A DNA stretch of 64,000 nt from Trichobilharzia szidati (lineage: Eukaryota; Platyhelminthes; Trematoda; Strigeidida; Schistosomatidae): assembly GCA_944472155.2 (NCBI GenBank), contig OX235272.1, positions 10,834,354 to 10,898,353 of the forward strand, read 5' to 3'. Under the pieces are notes generated by a model. It saw only the letters and a program-made list of their open reading frames with translations. It did no database searches and was not told the DNA's origin. Shown in pieces: positions 20,049 to 31,651 of the stretch; position 1 is the stretch's first letter; each line of letters begins with the position of its first letter. A program made the translations under genes and the position numbers.

Positions 20049-21632
20049 ATGGTTAACCAAAGTAAAAAGCAGCGAACTCAATCCCCTGTAAAACTGATGA
20101 CTAATCTTAAGTCGTTGATTGCTACATCAAGCAACACACTTCCTACAAATGGTTATAGTGAGCCACAAAACTCACTTGTATGTCGTAAGCGTCGAGCTGA
20201 AACTGAGGATAAAACTATACTGACAGCTAGTATTAGCACTACTCCCAAAAATTCAGTACCCTCTGCTCATACAGAAACCCTCCCTACACCTTATGTGCTT
20301 ATCGGAAAGCTCCAGCCTTCAAGCTCTGTTTCAATACTATCTTCAGAAATAGAACTTCTAAAGTTGTCTATAGGAGAACTTAAGGCCGAGTTAAGGGACT
20401 TAAAAAACAATAAGTCAGTAGATCCTGGAATTTCCGATACCAATACCAAAATCTCCAATTTATCAGGTCAGATCAGTGATATCAGACTGCAGGTCTGTGA
20501 ACTGACACCTTTAACTATTCTCATGAGAACTGTAGACCTTAACAAACTTGACAGTGGATCGATATCTAAGGTGGATAACCTAATTAACTTTGTTACTACA
20601 GAAGTAACAAAACGACTAGATGCTAAACTAAATGCTATTGTCTACAACGTTCCGGATAATGAGGCACTAAAAAAGGTACAGCGCATCCTACTTAGTGAGG
20701 CGAAAATGCCCAACTCCAAGACTAAGTGCTACAGGCTGAAGAAGAGTCAACATGAAAAGAGTTGTCCTATTCGTTTTCAGTTCGAAACACCGGCTGAGGC
20801 CAGAAAATTTACCCACTCCCAACACACCCTATCGCAAGCCAGAAATTACAAACTAATAAAGGTTGCGGTGGACAAGACCGTCATAGAAAGGCGCGTATAT
20901 AATTATCACACTGAGTCTAATTGTGGAATAAACAATAGGACATTGCAAGCAGCAATTATACCCAACCCTTTGAGAGACACCGTAGAATCCACCGCACCAC
21001 CCCTCTCTAACCACACAGAATTATCTTCACAGAGAGCGACACCAACCGAAAGGCCGCTAAATTGTAATCTAATAGCCAATAAAACTATACCACCTACCAC
21101 CGTAGATTTAGACATTTCACTAAATAATCCAAGAAAAAAAGTCAAAATCCCCCGAAAGTTGACCCTGTCCTCTCCTAGTCATAAGTCCATTGGTAAAAAA
21201 GAGAAGAATATGACCCCAAATCATGCCAACAACAACAATGGCAGTATAAGTAAGCCCACATTCCCCACGGTCAATGGTATTGGCACCCACAACGTGCGAA
21301 ATAGCACCATGGCCCACACTGATAACCAACGCCAAAACAATGCCACCCTCAAGAGTACAAGTGACAATAGTCAGAACTCGACCACCAACAACTCAGGACA
21401 TTCACAGTATGGCACGCTAATAAATTTTGATCGGATATACGGTACAAGTCTGCTGGGAACTAACCCACAAAGCAGTACATTCGAAACCCTTACAAGGACA
21501 CCACTAGTACCTAACAATAGGTGGAATAATAGACCATGGTCTTCACAAGGTCCCAATCATTTTTTATCCCCTGCGTCCCTGTCAGCGTTGAAAAAACAGC
21601 TGGTAGGGATGCTAACACTCCTAAACCGCTAG
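20049..21632 (+). CDS. LINE ORF1 protein, unit A
   Basis: A 527-residue intact ORF. ORF1 proteins of CR1/Jockey-type LINEs bind the element RNA and form the RNP. Visible features: a Ser/Thr-rich basic N-terminus, a short coiled coil around residues 97-122 (EIELLKLSIGELKAELRDL), an RRM-like segment around 193-275 (LNAIVYNVPDN, IRFQFETPAEARKF), and a long Asn/Thr/Ser-rich basic C-terminal half. No CCHC zinc knuckle or PHD is visible. It overlaps ORF2 by 97 nt in another frame. The ATG at 20049 is the first in frame after the short leader. The assignment to ORF1 rests on position, coiled coil and overlap with ORF2. Confidence 0.8.
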   Translation: MVNQSKKQRTQSPVKLMTNLKSLIATSSNTLPTNGYSEPQNSLVCRKRRAETEDKTILTASISTTPKNSVPSAHTETLPTPYVLIGKLQPSSSVSILSSEIELLKLSIGELKAELRDLKNNKSVDPGISDTNTKISNLSGQISDIRLQVCELTPLTILMRTVDLNKLDSGSISKVDNLINFVTTEVTKRLDAKLNAIVYNVPDNEALKKVQRILLSEAKMPNSKTKCYRLKKSQHEKSCPIRFQFETPAEARKFTHSQHTLSQARNYKLIKVAVDKTVIERRVYNYHTESNCGINNRTLQAAIIPNPLRDTVESTAPPLSNHTELSSQRATPTERPLNCNLIANKTIPPTTVDLDISLNNPRKKVKIPRKLTLSSPSHKSIGKKEKNMTPNHANNNNGSISKPTFPTVNGIGTHNVRNSTMAHTDNQRQNNATLKSTSDNSQNSTTNNSGHSQYGTLINFDRIYGTSLLGTNPQSSTFETLTRTPLVPNNRWNNRPWSSQGPNHFLSPASLSALKKQLVGMLTLLNR

Positions 21633-24600
21633 TGCTGGCTCCCTCTTTGCATGAATGTAGGAACAGTCTAGTTCGCCCGCATCCACTAAGCACACTTGGT
21701 ACATGCACAAGTTTAGGTCAAATTAAGATCCCTACCCCCGTTTCTGGCTTAACTAAAAATAAAAATGCTTTAGCCTATAGCACATCCAGTACTCCAACGC
21801 TCAATTCTTCACCGAAAACAGCACACACCAACTCGATAGACATAGGTGAACATGATGCTGAAACTCCTCTTAACATAGGGTCGTCATGCCAAACAGTACT
21901 ACTGAGTGCTGAACCACATTCGGGGCTGATTAACGAACTTAAGTACTTCAAATGCTATTTCAAATCTCATCTTTACCTAATCCTCATAAATGCTAGATCC
22001 GTTCTAAATAAACTGCCGATGCTCAGAGCACTCACAGTAATATACAAACCCCCTATAATTGTCATCACTGAATCCTGGTGTAACTCGAACATACTGGATG
22101 AAGAGATAAGCTTAGATAACTATACACACTTTCGGTGTGACAGGGAAGGTGGTAAGGGAGGGGGTTGTCTTATGTACTTTCTGAATGCACTTACTGTATC
22201 ACAGCTAGAAAGTAGTACACTTAACATGCCTGAGACTTTATGGGTTAACTTACACTTAAATAACGCAATAGTATTAATTGGATGCACCTACAGAGCACCT
22301 GGCACCTTTAGTAATTACGAGACCCAACTTATTAATACTCTAGAACAATTATCCACCCTACACTACGATCATAAGATCCTATGTGGAGACTTTAACTTAC
22401 CAGAAATCAACTGGGAAATACCCACAGGTCCAACTAAACTTGATAAGTTCTTAGGCATACTGGATATACTTGGCTGGAAGCAGACTGTCACAACCCCTAC
22501 AAGAGGTAATAACGTACTAGACTTAATCTTCTGCCACAATATAAGTCCCCTTTCTACCCTAGTAGGTTCTGAGTTTTCAGGGAGTGACCACAAAACAGTG
22601 CTGTGTGCACTGCCACTTCCGTCAAGTAGCAATGCAACCCATACCCCTACTTCACAACAAATAACTTACAGGAACTACAGTAAGGCAGACTGGACTCTAG
22701 TAAAGTCAATGCTAAGATCCTCAGAATGGAGTGAGTACTTCTATACTGATAGCCTCTCGAAAGCTCTAGACATCTTTTACTATAACTCCAACACATGCTT
22801 AGATGCTGTCATCCCATTTCAAACACTAAAGTTTTCCCCACATAGAAAGACATTCATAAAGCCAAAGGATCGTAGGAAACTGAAAAGACTGTCAACAAGT
22901 TATTTCAGGCGACACGACTTTAGTACACTAGGGTCAATACTTAGTACTCTTAGCTCCATCTCGCAAGCTCATAACTTGCGTATGAGAAATGAAGAATGCA
23001 CGGCACTAGCCAACACCACCAGAGTAGGTGCTCTCACAGAAATACTAAAGAAACGAATGAATCGCCAAAGCCATAAAATTTCTCTCCTTATAAACAAGGG
23101 CAAACTATACAGCAAACATGCAGACATGTGTGAACTGTTTAATGAGACGTTTGCAGCTAACTACCTTAAGCCTACAAGTCCACTTCTCGGTTTACAATCT
23201 AAAATAGAACTCCCTTCATCTTCAACGCTGAAACAAATCACTACAGTTCATTTCACTTACTCTAATATTAACCAAGCCGTTAATACTCTTGAAAGCTATA
23301 GTAGTGCCGGTTTTGACGGTATACCATCGTATCTTTATAAACACGGTGGTTCTGACATTTCCGTTTTATTACTTAAGATTTTTACAATGTCCCTAGAAAG
23401 CCAAACCTATCCAGATAAATGGAAAACGGCATTTATAGTACCAAAACACAAATCCGGATCAAAAACTGAAGTCAACAACTATAGGCCAATCAATATTACA
23501 CCCATAGTATCTAGAATCATTGAACGAATAGTTAAAGATGATATCCTCAAACACATGCTCAGCTGCAATATTCTAAGTCCAAACCAACATGGATTCCTAA
23601 AATCCAGATCATGCATGACATGTCACGTTGACTTCTTTAACTATATAACTAGCAGCCGAGACAAACAACAACTAGTACTAGTCATCTACTTCGACATATC
23701 CAAAGCCTTTGACCGCGTTGACCATTTGCTTCTAATAAATAAGCTGAACTCTTTAGGAATAAGTAACCCATTATTAGGATGGATTGAATCATTCCTTAAC
23801 AATAGGTCCCAAGTAGTTAGACTGGGTTCTGTAAACTCTAAACCTAGTCCAGTCACTTCTGGAGTAGTTCAAGGTAGCGTCTTAGGCCCCCTCCTATTGA
23901 CTCTATATGTCAACGACATATGCAGCTGTTTCTCACTTGGCAAACCATTCATCTTTGCAGATGATCTTAAAGTAGCTTACACATTCCACTGTGATGACTT
24001 AGGGTACTTTCAGAAAGCTGTTCAGGAAGAATTAGATCGAGTAACTGCATGGTCCTCCACATGGAACCTAAAATTCAACCTTAAAAAATGTGGTTGGATC
24101 TGTTTCGGTGCACCCTCAATAAATATCAAACTGGTACTTGAATCTATTGACTTGCCTAGACTCCAAAATGTTGTTGACTTAGGAGTCAGGTACTCTAGTG
24201 ACCTAACACTTTCTGAGCAAGCGGCAACGCAGACGCGCAAATCGCGGATGCTCTTGGGATGCATACTCAGGAATTTCCACAACTACGAAGCGAAACTTAT
24301 ATTATACAAAACATGTGTCAGACCACTAATAGAATATTGTCCATTTATTCTCGGCAGCACTCGCGTAAGTGACAAACTAAAAATAGAAAGTGTCCAACGA
24401 TACTTCACGTCTAAAATTCTAGGATTTGACTGCGAAAATGACTGCACATCAAGGTGTATAACTCTAGGTATCGACCCACTCTGGATGGGACGACTCAGAA
24501 TTAATCTAACATTCTTCTTTGAAGTCTTGCATAAAATATCATTCTCAGACAGCAAGGAGATACAGTTCTTACCGGAGGGCTCTTACAACCTTCGTAACCA

Positions 24601-24829
24601 AACGTGCACAGTATCTAGGAAAAACTGTAAGACAGCACTCCGCGCAAACTTCTTCATAGTCATGTACTCTAAGATCTGGAACAGTTTACCTCTAGAAATA
24701 AGGACCTGTCACTCTATCATAACCTTCAAACGCTTGCTATATGAACTGCTTAATCCCAATGACTATGCCAATCACACCGCACCACTTATTTCCAAAACGC
24801 ATGAGCTATTAGCACACTATAACGCCTAG
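21536..24829 (+). CDS. LINE ORF2 (endonuclease-reverse transcriptase), unit A
   Basis: 1,097 residues, intact. The AP-type endonuclease (about 145-360) has NARSVLNKL (N152), ITESW (E179), TYRAP (Y252), GDFNLPEINW (D285, N287), VLDLIF (D329) and SGSDHKTV (D351, H352), so all expected catalytic positions are present. The RT (about 560-870) has AGFDGIP, NNYRPIN, QHGFLKSRSC, motif A YFDISKAFDRVDH (D720), motif B SGVVQGSVLGPLL and motif C FIFADDLK (D809, D810). The C-terminal region (YKTCVRPLIEYC, IESVQRYFTSKILGF, SKIWNSLPLEIR) is that of the CR1/Jockey group. No RNase H domain is seen. The start overlaps the end of ORF1, suggesting reinitiation or another coupled mode. It is potentially active. 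Confidence 0.9.
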   Translation: MVFTRSQSFFIPCVPVSVEKTAGRDANTPKPLVLAPSLHECRNSLVRPHPLSTLGTCTSLGQIKIPTPVSGLTKNKNALAYSTSSTPTLNSSPKTAHTNSIDIGEHDAETPLNIGSSCQTVLLSAEPHSGLINELKYFKCYFKSHLYLILINARSVLNKLPMLRALTVIYKPPIIVITESWCNSNILDEEISLDNYTHFRCDREGGKGGGCLMYFLNALTVSQLESSTLNMPETLWVNLHLNNAIVLIGCTYRAPGTFSNYETQLINTLEQLSTLHYDHKILCGDFNLPEINWEIPTGPTKLDKFLGILDILGWKQTVTTPTRGNNVLDLIFCHNISPLSTLVGSEFSGSDHKTVLCALPLPSSSNATHTPTSQQITYRNYSKADWTLVKSMLRSSEWSEYFYTDSLSKALDIFYYNSNTCLDAVIPFQTLKFSPHRKTFIKPKDRRKLKRLSTSYFRRHDFSTLGSILSTLSSISQAHNLRMRNEECTALANTTRVGALTEILKKRMNRQSHKISLLINKGKLYSKHADMCELFNETFAANYLKPTSPLLGLQSKIELPSSSTLKQITTVHFTYSNINQAVNTLESYSSAGFDGIPSYLYKHGGSDISVLLLKIFTMSLESQTYPDKWKTAFIVPKHKSGSKTEVNNYRPINITPIVSRIIERIVKDDILKHMLSCNILSPNQHGFLKSRSCMTCHVDFFNYITSSRDKQQLVLVIYFDISKAFDRVDHLLLINKLNSLGISNPLLGWIESFLNNRSQVVRLGSVNSKPSPVTSGVVQGSVLGPLLLTLYVNDICSCFSLGKPFIFADDLKVAYTFHCDDLGYFQKAVQEELDRVTAWSSTWNLKFNLKKCGWICFGAPSINIKLVLESIDLPRLQNVVDLGVRYSSDLTLSEQAATQTRKSRMLLGCILRNFHNYEAKLILYKTCVRPLIEYCPFILGSTRVSDKLKIESVQRYFTSKILGFDCENDCTSRCITLGIDPLWMGRLRINLTFFFEVLHKISFSDSKEIQFLPEGSYNLRNQTCTVSRKNCKTALRANFFIVMYSKIWNSLPLEIRTCHSIITFKRLLYELLNPNDYANHTAPLISKTHELLAHYNA

Positions 24830-24960
24830 ACTCATTACTAAATATTACGACACTAAATAAACTCTAAGACTTCGCAAAATTACATGAAAAACAACTAGAT
24901 TATGGGTAGTGTTTACTATACAATGGTATACATTTATAAACATTTATATGTACATAAAAT

Positions 24961-24966
24961 AATAAA
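24961..24966 (+). terminator. LINE poly(A) signal, unit A
   Basis: AATAAA lies 132 nt after the ORF2 stop. The equivalents are at 31783-31788 and 38606-38611. The exact 3' end of the LINE is not evident, because there is no poly(A) tract or microsatellite tail before the next unit. Confidence 0.45.
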
Positions 24967-26412
24967 GTTCTTTTCATATTTACATACTTTATCTCCCTGC
25001 TGAGCGTAATCTTCTATATACCTCCTAGTTGAGGTCGAACAACCCAACATCCAAACTGAAATGACCATTTATGTAAATTCATACTCAAATTCCATGAACG
25101 ATCCGTTGCAACCACTTGAAAACGCTGGCCAACACTCTGTACAAGGAGTATTCTTGATCTGATATAAAGAAACAACTGGTTTTCAAGTAGTTTTCAATGT
25201 ATTACTCAACTTACATGTACAGTCTGCCATGCTGACGCAAAATGGCGCAAATGGATAGTTCTAGAATCGACATCGGCCCTATTTGATGCAGTAAAACAAT
25301 CTAACATTACCTTATCTAACTTTCGTATCAAAGATCAAATTTCTTTCCTATTATAAAACTACGATAAGACTGCTGACAAAAATGGAATAAATACATTATT
25401 GAATCAAAATAATACATCAATAAACTTTATCTCACGGATGCTGTTCACAACAAAGTTGTATAGAATTGACTTCAAGCCTTATTTTTCCCAGATATTTGTA
25501 TCACATTCATCTGAAGTCTGGGTTTTTGTTAATGCGAAGACAATATTTCTATATCTCTTTATGTGTTACACAGACAGACTATTTTGCAGACTGTTCTGAC
25601 TGACTCAAATGTTAGATTGAACAAACAAACTGTAATTTATATAATAACTTATCCATGCCTGTACAATTGGCATGTTCCTGCATAAACAGGAATAAATATA
25701 TGTATATATTATATGAAAGACTTAGCAAATACTATATCACTACTCATCCTACAGTGTTACACACGTAAATTATGTTCCAACTAGCTATAATAGAAGAGAA
25801 ATACGGAATAACTAACTTTACAATATTTCTAATACAAAAATGATCCTGCAACGTAAGACAAGTAAGAAGATGGGAAGTTGGCAAATGAAAAATTTGTCAC
25901 AAATAAGTAGTACATAGGTAATTTTCAGTAGTTGCTGTCTGGTATAAGTAAACATGTATCTACTTATCACAAGTTTCTCACCACAGTTACTTGAAGTAGT
26001 TAACAAATGAAGCGGCATCAAAATAAGCCCATTATAATCATCTTATCATTAGTATTATATACAAAACCCGTAGTAATTCTTAAGTGTCATCACGTCAGTT
26101 ATCGTAAGCTTTCTACTGCCAGTTCAATGGCAGAATCGGAGTGACTGAGTATTATAGGCGTGACATATTAAATGCCACAACTTAGCGCTGAATCCTCTAG
26201 TTTGCTATCTGGTTAACTGTTTTCTGTATAAAACAAATGACGTCCTGAGACTCGGTAGGTATAGAATAGACTAGAAGTAGGTCATTAACAGTATCTTCGT
26301 TTTCATTTTTTAATTATAGCTTGATTCCACACCGTATTTTGTCACAAGAATGGAATTTTCAGAATGTGATATCGGTAGCCCAAATTTTGCAGGTCGACCA
26401 ATGATATCAGGC

Positions 26413-26490
26413 GTGTGTCGGCAGGTGATCGAACCCCGGACCATGTACATGGTCGGCGAGAATCCCAACCGCTATGCTACCGGCGCACAA
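26413..26490 (-). repeat. tRNA-like SINE head in leader X (unit B)
   Basis: Copy of the antisense tRNA-like sequence described for unit A, at the same place in the unit; no change seen. Confidence 0.6.
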
Positions 26491-26870
26491 ATCAACTGCG
26501 GCTACAAAACACATCACAGTATTAGAACAGTAAACTACGACATCAAGACACGACATTATGTGGCATAGATATCTGGGAAGCCAGTTAGTAAGGCTGCCCT
26601 AACGAACTTAAACTCGCTTCCAATTGGCTTCGACTAAATACAACGCTCACAACGCTGCCAAACCTGAGCTTCAGCCATATTACCTGCTGACTCCTTATCC
26701 TGACGCACGTCACCTGGTGACCAGACTGCCCCTACATCCGTAGCGGTACGTCGAACGTTTGCGTTACATTTTTGCGTGATTCGTTACATAAAACTTATCT
26801 TGTTGTAATACTTGCACAAGTCCTCTACTACTTCCATACCTATAACTATTAACTCTCATATCAAATAGTT

Positions 26871-28454
26871 ATGGTTAACCAAAGTAAAAAGCAGCGAACT
26901 CAATCCCCTGTAAAACTGATGACTAATCTTAAGTCGTTGATTGCTACATCAAGCAACACACTTCCTACAAATGGTTATAGTGAGCCACAAAACTCACTTG
27001 TATGTCGTAAGCGTCGAGCTGAAACTGAGGATAAAACTATACTGACAGCTAGTATTAGCACTACTCCCAAAAATTCAGTACCCTCTGCTCATACAGAAAC
27101 CCTCCCTACACCTTATGTGCTTATCGGAAAGCTCCAGCCTTCAAGCTCTGTTTCAATACTATCTTCAGAAATAGAACTTCTAAAGTTGTCTATAGGAGAA
27201 CTTAAGGCCGAGTTAAGGGACTTAAAAAACAATAAGTCAGTAGATCCTGGAATTTCCGATACCAATACCAAAATCTCCAATTTATCAGGTCAGATCAGTG
27301 ATATCAGACTGCAGGTCTGTGAACTGACACCTTTAACTATTCTCATGAGAACTGTAGACCTTAACAAACTTGACAGTGGATCGATATCTAAGGTGGATAA
27401 CCTAATTAACTTTGTTACTACAGAAGTAACAAAACGACTAGATGCTAAACTAAATGCTATTGTCTACAACGTTCCGGATAATGAGGCACTAAAAAAGGTA
27501 CAGCGCATCCTACTTAGTGAGGCGAAAATGCCCAACTCCAAGACTAAGTGCTACAGGCTGAAGAAGAGTCAACATGAAAAGAGTTGTCCTATTCGTTTTC
27601 AGTTCGAAACACCGGCTGAGGCCAGAAAATTTACCCACTCCCAACACACCCTATCGCAAGCCAGAAATTACAAACTAATAAAGGTTGCGGTGGACAAGAC
27701 CGTCATAGAAAGGCGCGTATATAATTATCACACTGAGTCTAATTGTGGAATAAACAATAGGACATTGCAAGCAGCAATTATACCCAACCCTTTGAGAGAC
27801 ACCGTAGAATCCACCGCACCACCCCTCTCTAACCACACAGAATTATCTTCACAGAGAGCGACACCAACCGAAAGGCCGCTAAATTGTAATCTAATAGCCA
27901 ATAAAACTATACCACCTACCACCGTAGATTTAGACATTTCACTAAATAATCCAAGAAAAAAAGTCAAAATCCCCCGAAAGTTGACCCTGTCCTCTCCTAG
28001 TCATAAGTCCATTGGTAAAAAAGAGAAGAATATGACCCCAAATCATGCCAACAACAACAATGGCAGTATAAGTAAGCCCACATTCCCCACGGTCAATGGT
28101 ATTGGCACCCACAACGTGCGAAATAGCACCATGGCCCACACTGATAACCAACGCCAAAACAATGCCACCCTCAAGAGTACAAGTGACAATAGTCAGAACT
28201 CGACCACCAACAACTCAGGACATTCACAGTATGGCACGCTAATAAATTTTGATCGGATATACGGTACAAGTCTGCTGGGAACTAACCCACAAAGCAGTAC
28301 ATTCGAAACCCTTACAAGGACACCACTAGTACCTAACAATAGGTGGAATAATAGACCATGGTCTTCACAAGGTCCCAATCATTTTTTATCCCCTGCGTCC
28401 CTGTCAGCGTTGAAAAAACAGCTGGTAGGGATGCTAACACTCCTAAACCGCTAG
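26871..28454 (+). CDS. LINE ORF1 protein, unit B
   Basis: The translation is the same as that of unit A ORF1 over all 527 residues (coiled coil, RRM-like segment, Asn/Thr-rich tail). It is intact and overlaps ORF2 by 97 nt. Confidence 0.8.
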   Translation: MVNQSKKQRTQSPVKLMTNLKSLIATSSNTLPTNGYSEPQNSLVCRKRRAETEDKTILTASISTTPKNSVPSAHTETLPTPYVLIGKLQPSSSVSILSSEIELLKLSIGELKAELRDLKNNKSVDPGISDTNTKISNLSGQISDIRLQVCELTPLTILMRTVDLNKLDSGSISKVDNLINFVTTEVTKRLDAKLNAIVYNVPDNEALKKVQRILLSEAKMPNSKTKCYRLKKSQHEKSCPIRFQFETPAEARKFTHSQHTLSQARNYKLIKVAVDKTVIERRVYNYHTESNCGINNRTLQAAIIPNPLRDTVESTAPPLSNHTELSSQRATPTERPLNCNLIANKTIPPTTVDLDISLNNPRKKVKIPRKLTLSSPSHKSIGKKEKNMTPNHANNNNGSISKPTFPTVNGIGTHNVRNSTMAHTDNQRQNNATLKSTSDNSQNSTTNNSGHSQYGTLINFDRIYGTSLLGTNPQSSTFETLTRTPLVPNNRWNNRPWSSQGPNHFLSPASLSALKKQLVGMLTLLNR

Positions 28455-31400
28455 TGCTGGCTCCCTCTTTGCATGAATGTAGGAACAGTCTAGTTCGCCC
28501 GCATCCACTAAGCACACTTGGTACATGCACAAGTTTAGGTCAAATTAAGATCCCTACCCCCGTTTCTGGCTTAACTAAAAATAAAAATGCTTTAGCCTAT
28601 AGCACATCCAGTACTCCAACGCTCAATTCTTCACCGAAAACAGCACACACCAACTCGATAGACATAGGTGAACATGATGCTGAAACTCCTCTTAACATAG
28701 GGTCGTCATGCCAAACAGTACTACTGAGTGCTGAACCACATTCGGGGCTGATTAACGAACTTAAGTACTTCAAATGCTATTTCAAATCTCATCTTTACCT
28801 AATCCTCATAAATGCTAGATCCGTTCTAAATAAACTGCCGATGCTCAGAGCACTCACAGTAATATACAAACCCCCTATAATTGTCATCACTGAATCCTGG
28901 TGTAACTCGAACATACTGGATGAAGAGATAAGCTTAGATAACTATACACACTTTCGGTGTGACAGGGAGGGTGGTAAGGGAGGGGGTTGTCTTATGTACT
29001 TTCTGAATGCACTTACTGTATCACAGCTAGAAAGTAGTACACTTAACATGCCTGAGACTTTATGGGTTAACTTACACTTAAATAACGCAATAGTATTAAT
29101 TGGATGCACCTACAGAGCACCTGGCACCTTTAGTAATTACGAGACCCAACTTATTAATACTCTAGAACAATTATCCACCCTACACTACGATCATAAGATC
29201 CTATGTGGAGACTTTAACTTACCAGAAATCAACTGGGAAATACCCACAGGTCCAACTAAACTTGATAAGTTCTTAGGCATACTGGATATACTTGGCTGGA
29301 AGCAGACTGTCACAACCCCTACAAGAGGTAATAACGTACTAGACTTAATCTTCTGCCACAATATAAGTCCCCTTTCTACCCTAGTAGGTTCTGAGTTTTC
29401 AGGGAGTGACCACAAAACAGTGCTGTGTGCACTGCCACTTCCGTCAAGTAGCAATGCAACCCATACCCCTACTTCACAACAAATAACTTACAGGAACTAC
29501 AGTAAGGCAGACTGGACTCTAGTAAAGTCAATGCTAAGATCCTCAGAATGGAGTGAGTACTTCTATACTGATAGCCTCTCGAAAGCTCTAGACATCTTTT
29601 ACTATAACTCCAACACATGCTTAGATGCTGTCATCCCATTTCAAACACTAAAGTTTTCCCCACATAGAAAGACATTCATAAAGCCAAAGGATCGTAGGAA
29701 ACTGAAAAGACTGTCAACAAGTTATTTCAGGCGACACGACTTTAGTACACTAGGGTCAATACTTAGTACTCTTAGCTCCATCTCGCAAGCTCATAACTTG
29801 CGTATGAGAAATGAAGAATGCACGGCACTAGCCAACACCACCAGAGTAGGTGCTCTCACAGAAATACTAAAGAAACGAATGAATCGCCAAAGCCATAAAA
29901 TTTCTCTCCTTATAAACAAGGGCAAACTATACAGCAAACATGCAGACATGTGTGAACTGTTTAATGAGACGTTTGCAGCTAACTACCTTAAGCCTACAAG
30001 TCCACTTCTCGGTTTACAATCTAAAATAGAACTCCCTTCATCTTCAACGCTGAAACAAATCACTACAGTTCATTTCACTTACTCTAATATTAACCAAGCC
30101 GTTAATACTCTTGAAAGCTATAGTAGTGCCGGTTTTGACGGTATACCATCGTATCTTTATAAACACGGTGGTTCTGACATTTCCGTTTTATTACTTAAGA
30201 TTTTTACAATGTCCCTAGAAAGCCAAACCTATCCAGATAAATGGAAAACGGCATTTATAGTACCAAAACACAAATCCGGATCAAAAACTGAAGTCAACAA
30301 CTATAGGCCAATCAATATTACACCCATAGTATCTAGAATCATTGAACGAATAGTTAAAGATGATATCCTCAAACACATGCTCAGCTGCAATATTCTAAGT
30401 CCAAACCAACATGGATTCCTAAAATCCAGATCATGCATGACATGTCACGTTGACTTCTTTAACTATATAACTAGCAGCCGAGACAAACAACAACTAGTAC
30501 TAGTCATCTACTTCGACATATCCAAAGCCTTTGACCGCGTTGACCATTTGCTTCTAATAAATAAGCTGAACTCTTTAGGAATAAGTAACCCATTATTAGG
30601 ATGGATTGAATCATTCCTTAACAATAGGTCCCAAGTAGTTAGACTGGGTTCTGTAAACTCTAAACCTAGTCCAGTCACTTCTGGAGTAGTTCAAGGTAGC
30701 GTCTTAGGCCCCCTCCTATTGACTCTATATGTCAACGACATATGCAGCTGTTTCTCACTTGGCAAACCATTCATCTTTGCAGATGATCTTAAAGTAGCTT
30801 ACACATTCCACTGTGATGACTTAGGGTACTTTCAGAAAGCTGTTCAGGAAGAATTAGATCGAGTAACTGCATGGTCCTCCACATGGAACCTAAAATTCAA
30901 CCTTAAAAAATGTGGTTGGATCTGTTTCGGTGCACCCTCAATAAATATCAAACTGGTACTTGAATCTATTGACTTGCCTAGACTCCAAAATGTTGTTGAC
31001 TTAGGAGTCAGGTACTCTAGTGACCTAACACTTTCTGAGCAAGCGGCAACGCAGACGCGCAAATCGCGGATGCTCTTGGGATGCATACTCAGGAATTTCC
31101 ACAACTACGAAGCGAAACTTATATTATACAAAACATGTGTCAGACCACTAATAGAATATTGTCCATTTATTCTCGGCAGCACTCGCGTAAGTGACAAACT
31201 AAAAATAGAAAGTGTCCAACGATACTTCACGTCTAAAATTCTAGGATTTGACTGCGAAAATGACTGCACATCAAGGTGTATAACTCTAGGTATCGACCCA
31301 CTCTGGATGGGACGACTCAGAATTAATCTAACATTCTTCTTTGAAGTCTTGCATAAAATATCATTCTCAGACAGCAAGGAGATACAGTTCTTACCGGAGG

Positions 31401-31651
31401 GCTCTTACAACCTTCGTAACCAAACGTGCACAGTATCTAGGAAAAACTGTAAGACAGCACTCCGCGCAAACTTCTTCATAGTCATGTACTCTAAGATCTG
31501 GAACAGTTTACCTCTAGAAATAAGGACCTGTCACTCTATCATAACCTTCAAACGCTTGCTATATGAACTGCTTAATCCCAATGACTATGCCAATCACACC
31601 GCACCACTTATTTCCAAAACGCATGAGCTATTAGCACACTATAACGCCTAG
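28358..31651 (+). CDS. LINE ORF2 (endonuclease-reverse transcriptase), unit B
   Basis: The 1,097-residue protein is identical to that of unit A; only a silent change (Glu204 codon GAA to GAG) was noticed. All endonuclease and RT catalytic residues are kept. Confidence 0.9.
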   Translation: MVFTRSQSFFIPCVPVSVEKTAGRDANTPKPLVLAPSLHECRNSLVRPHPLSTLGTCTSLGQIKIPTPVSGLTKNKNALAYSTSSTPTLNSSPKTAHTNSIDIGEHDAETPLNIGSSCQTVLLSAEPHSGLINELKYFKCYFKSHLYLILINARSVLNKLPMLRALTVIYKPPIIVITESWCNSNILDEEISLDNYTHFRCDREGGKGGGCLMYFLNALTVSQLESSTLNMPETLWVNLHLNNAIVLIGCTYRAPGTFSNYETQLINTLEQLSTLHYDHKILCGDFNLPEINWEIPTGPTKLDKFLGILDILGWKQTVTTPTRGNNVLDLIFCHNISPLSTLVGSEFSGSDHKTVLCALPLPSSSNATHTPTSQQITYRNYSKADWTLVKSMLRSSEWSEYFYTDSLSKALDIFYYNSNTCLDAVIPFQTLKFSPHRKTFIKPKDRRKLKRLSTSYFRRHDFSTLGSILSTLSSISQAHNLRMRNEECTALANTTRVGALTEILKKRMNRQSHKISLLINKGKLYSKHADMCELFNETFAANYLKPTSPLLGLQSKIELPSSSTLKQITTVHFTYSNINQAVNTLESYSSAGFDGIPSYLYKHGGSDISVLLLKIFTMSLESQTYPDKWKTAFIVPKHKSGSKTEVNNYRPINITPIVSRIIERIVKDDILKHMLSCNILSPNQHGFLKSRSCMTCHVDFFNYITSSRDKQQLVLVIYFDISKAFDRVDHLLLINKLNSLGISNPLLGWIESFLNNRSQVVRLGSVNSKPSPVTSGVVQGSVLGPLLLTLYVNDICSCFSLGKPFIFADDLKVAYTFHCDDLGYFQKAVQEELDRVTAWSSTWNLKFNLKKCGWICFGAPSINIKLVLESIDLPRLQNVVDLGVRYSSDLTLSEQAATQTRKSRMLLGCILRNFHNYEAKLILYKTCVRPLIEYCPFILGSTRVSDKLKIESVQRYFTSKILGFDCENDCTSRCITLGIDPLWMGRLRINLTFFFEVLHKISFSDSKEIQFLPEGSYNLRNQTCTVSRKNCKTALRANFFIVMYSKIWNSLPLEIRTCHSIITFKRLLYELLNPNDYANHTAPLISKTHELLAHYNA

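Larger units (their letters stand above)
18889..25710 (+). mobile_element. Tandem LINE unit A (6,822 bp)
   Basis: First of three head-to-tail units. It starts abruptly at ATATGAAAGACTTAGC; the sequence before 18889 is unrelated to the sequence before units B-D. Contents: a 1,024-bp leader X (18889-19912) with an antisense tRNA-like sequence; the LINE 5' UTR (from about 19913, where copy D stops matching); ORF1; ORF2; AATAAA at 24961-24966; and about 740 bp of downstream sequence without recognised genes. Units A-C differ by only about ten substitutions and one indel by eye, so the amplification is very recent or an assembly effect. Confidence 0.9.

Noticed and set aside
20906..24555. Minus-strand frames of 61-90 codons inside the LINE ORFs (and their copies in units B and C)
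   Set aside because: Shadows of the real plus-strand ORFs; no motifs.
25399..25599. 66-codon frame after the LINE, repeated at 39044
   Set aside because: Broken by a single-base insertion in unit B and without recognisable features.
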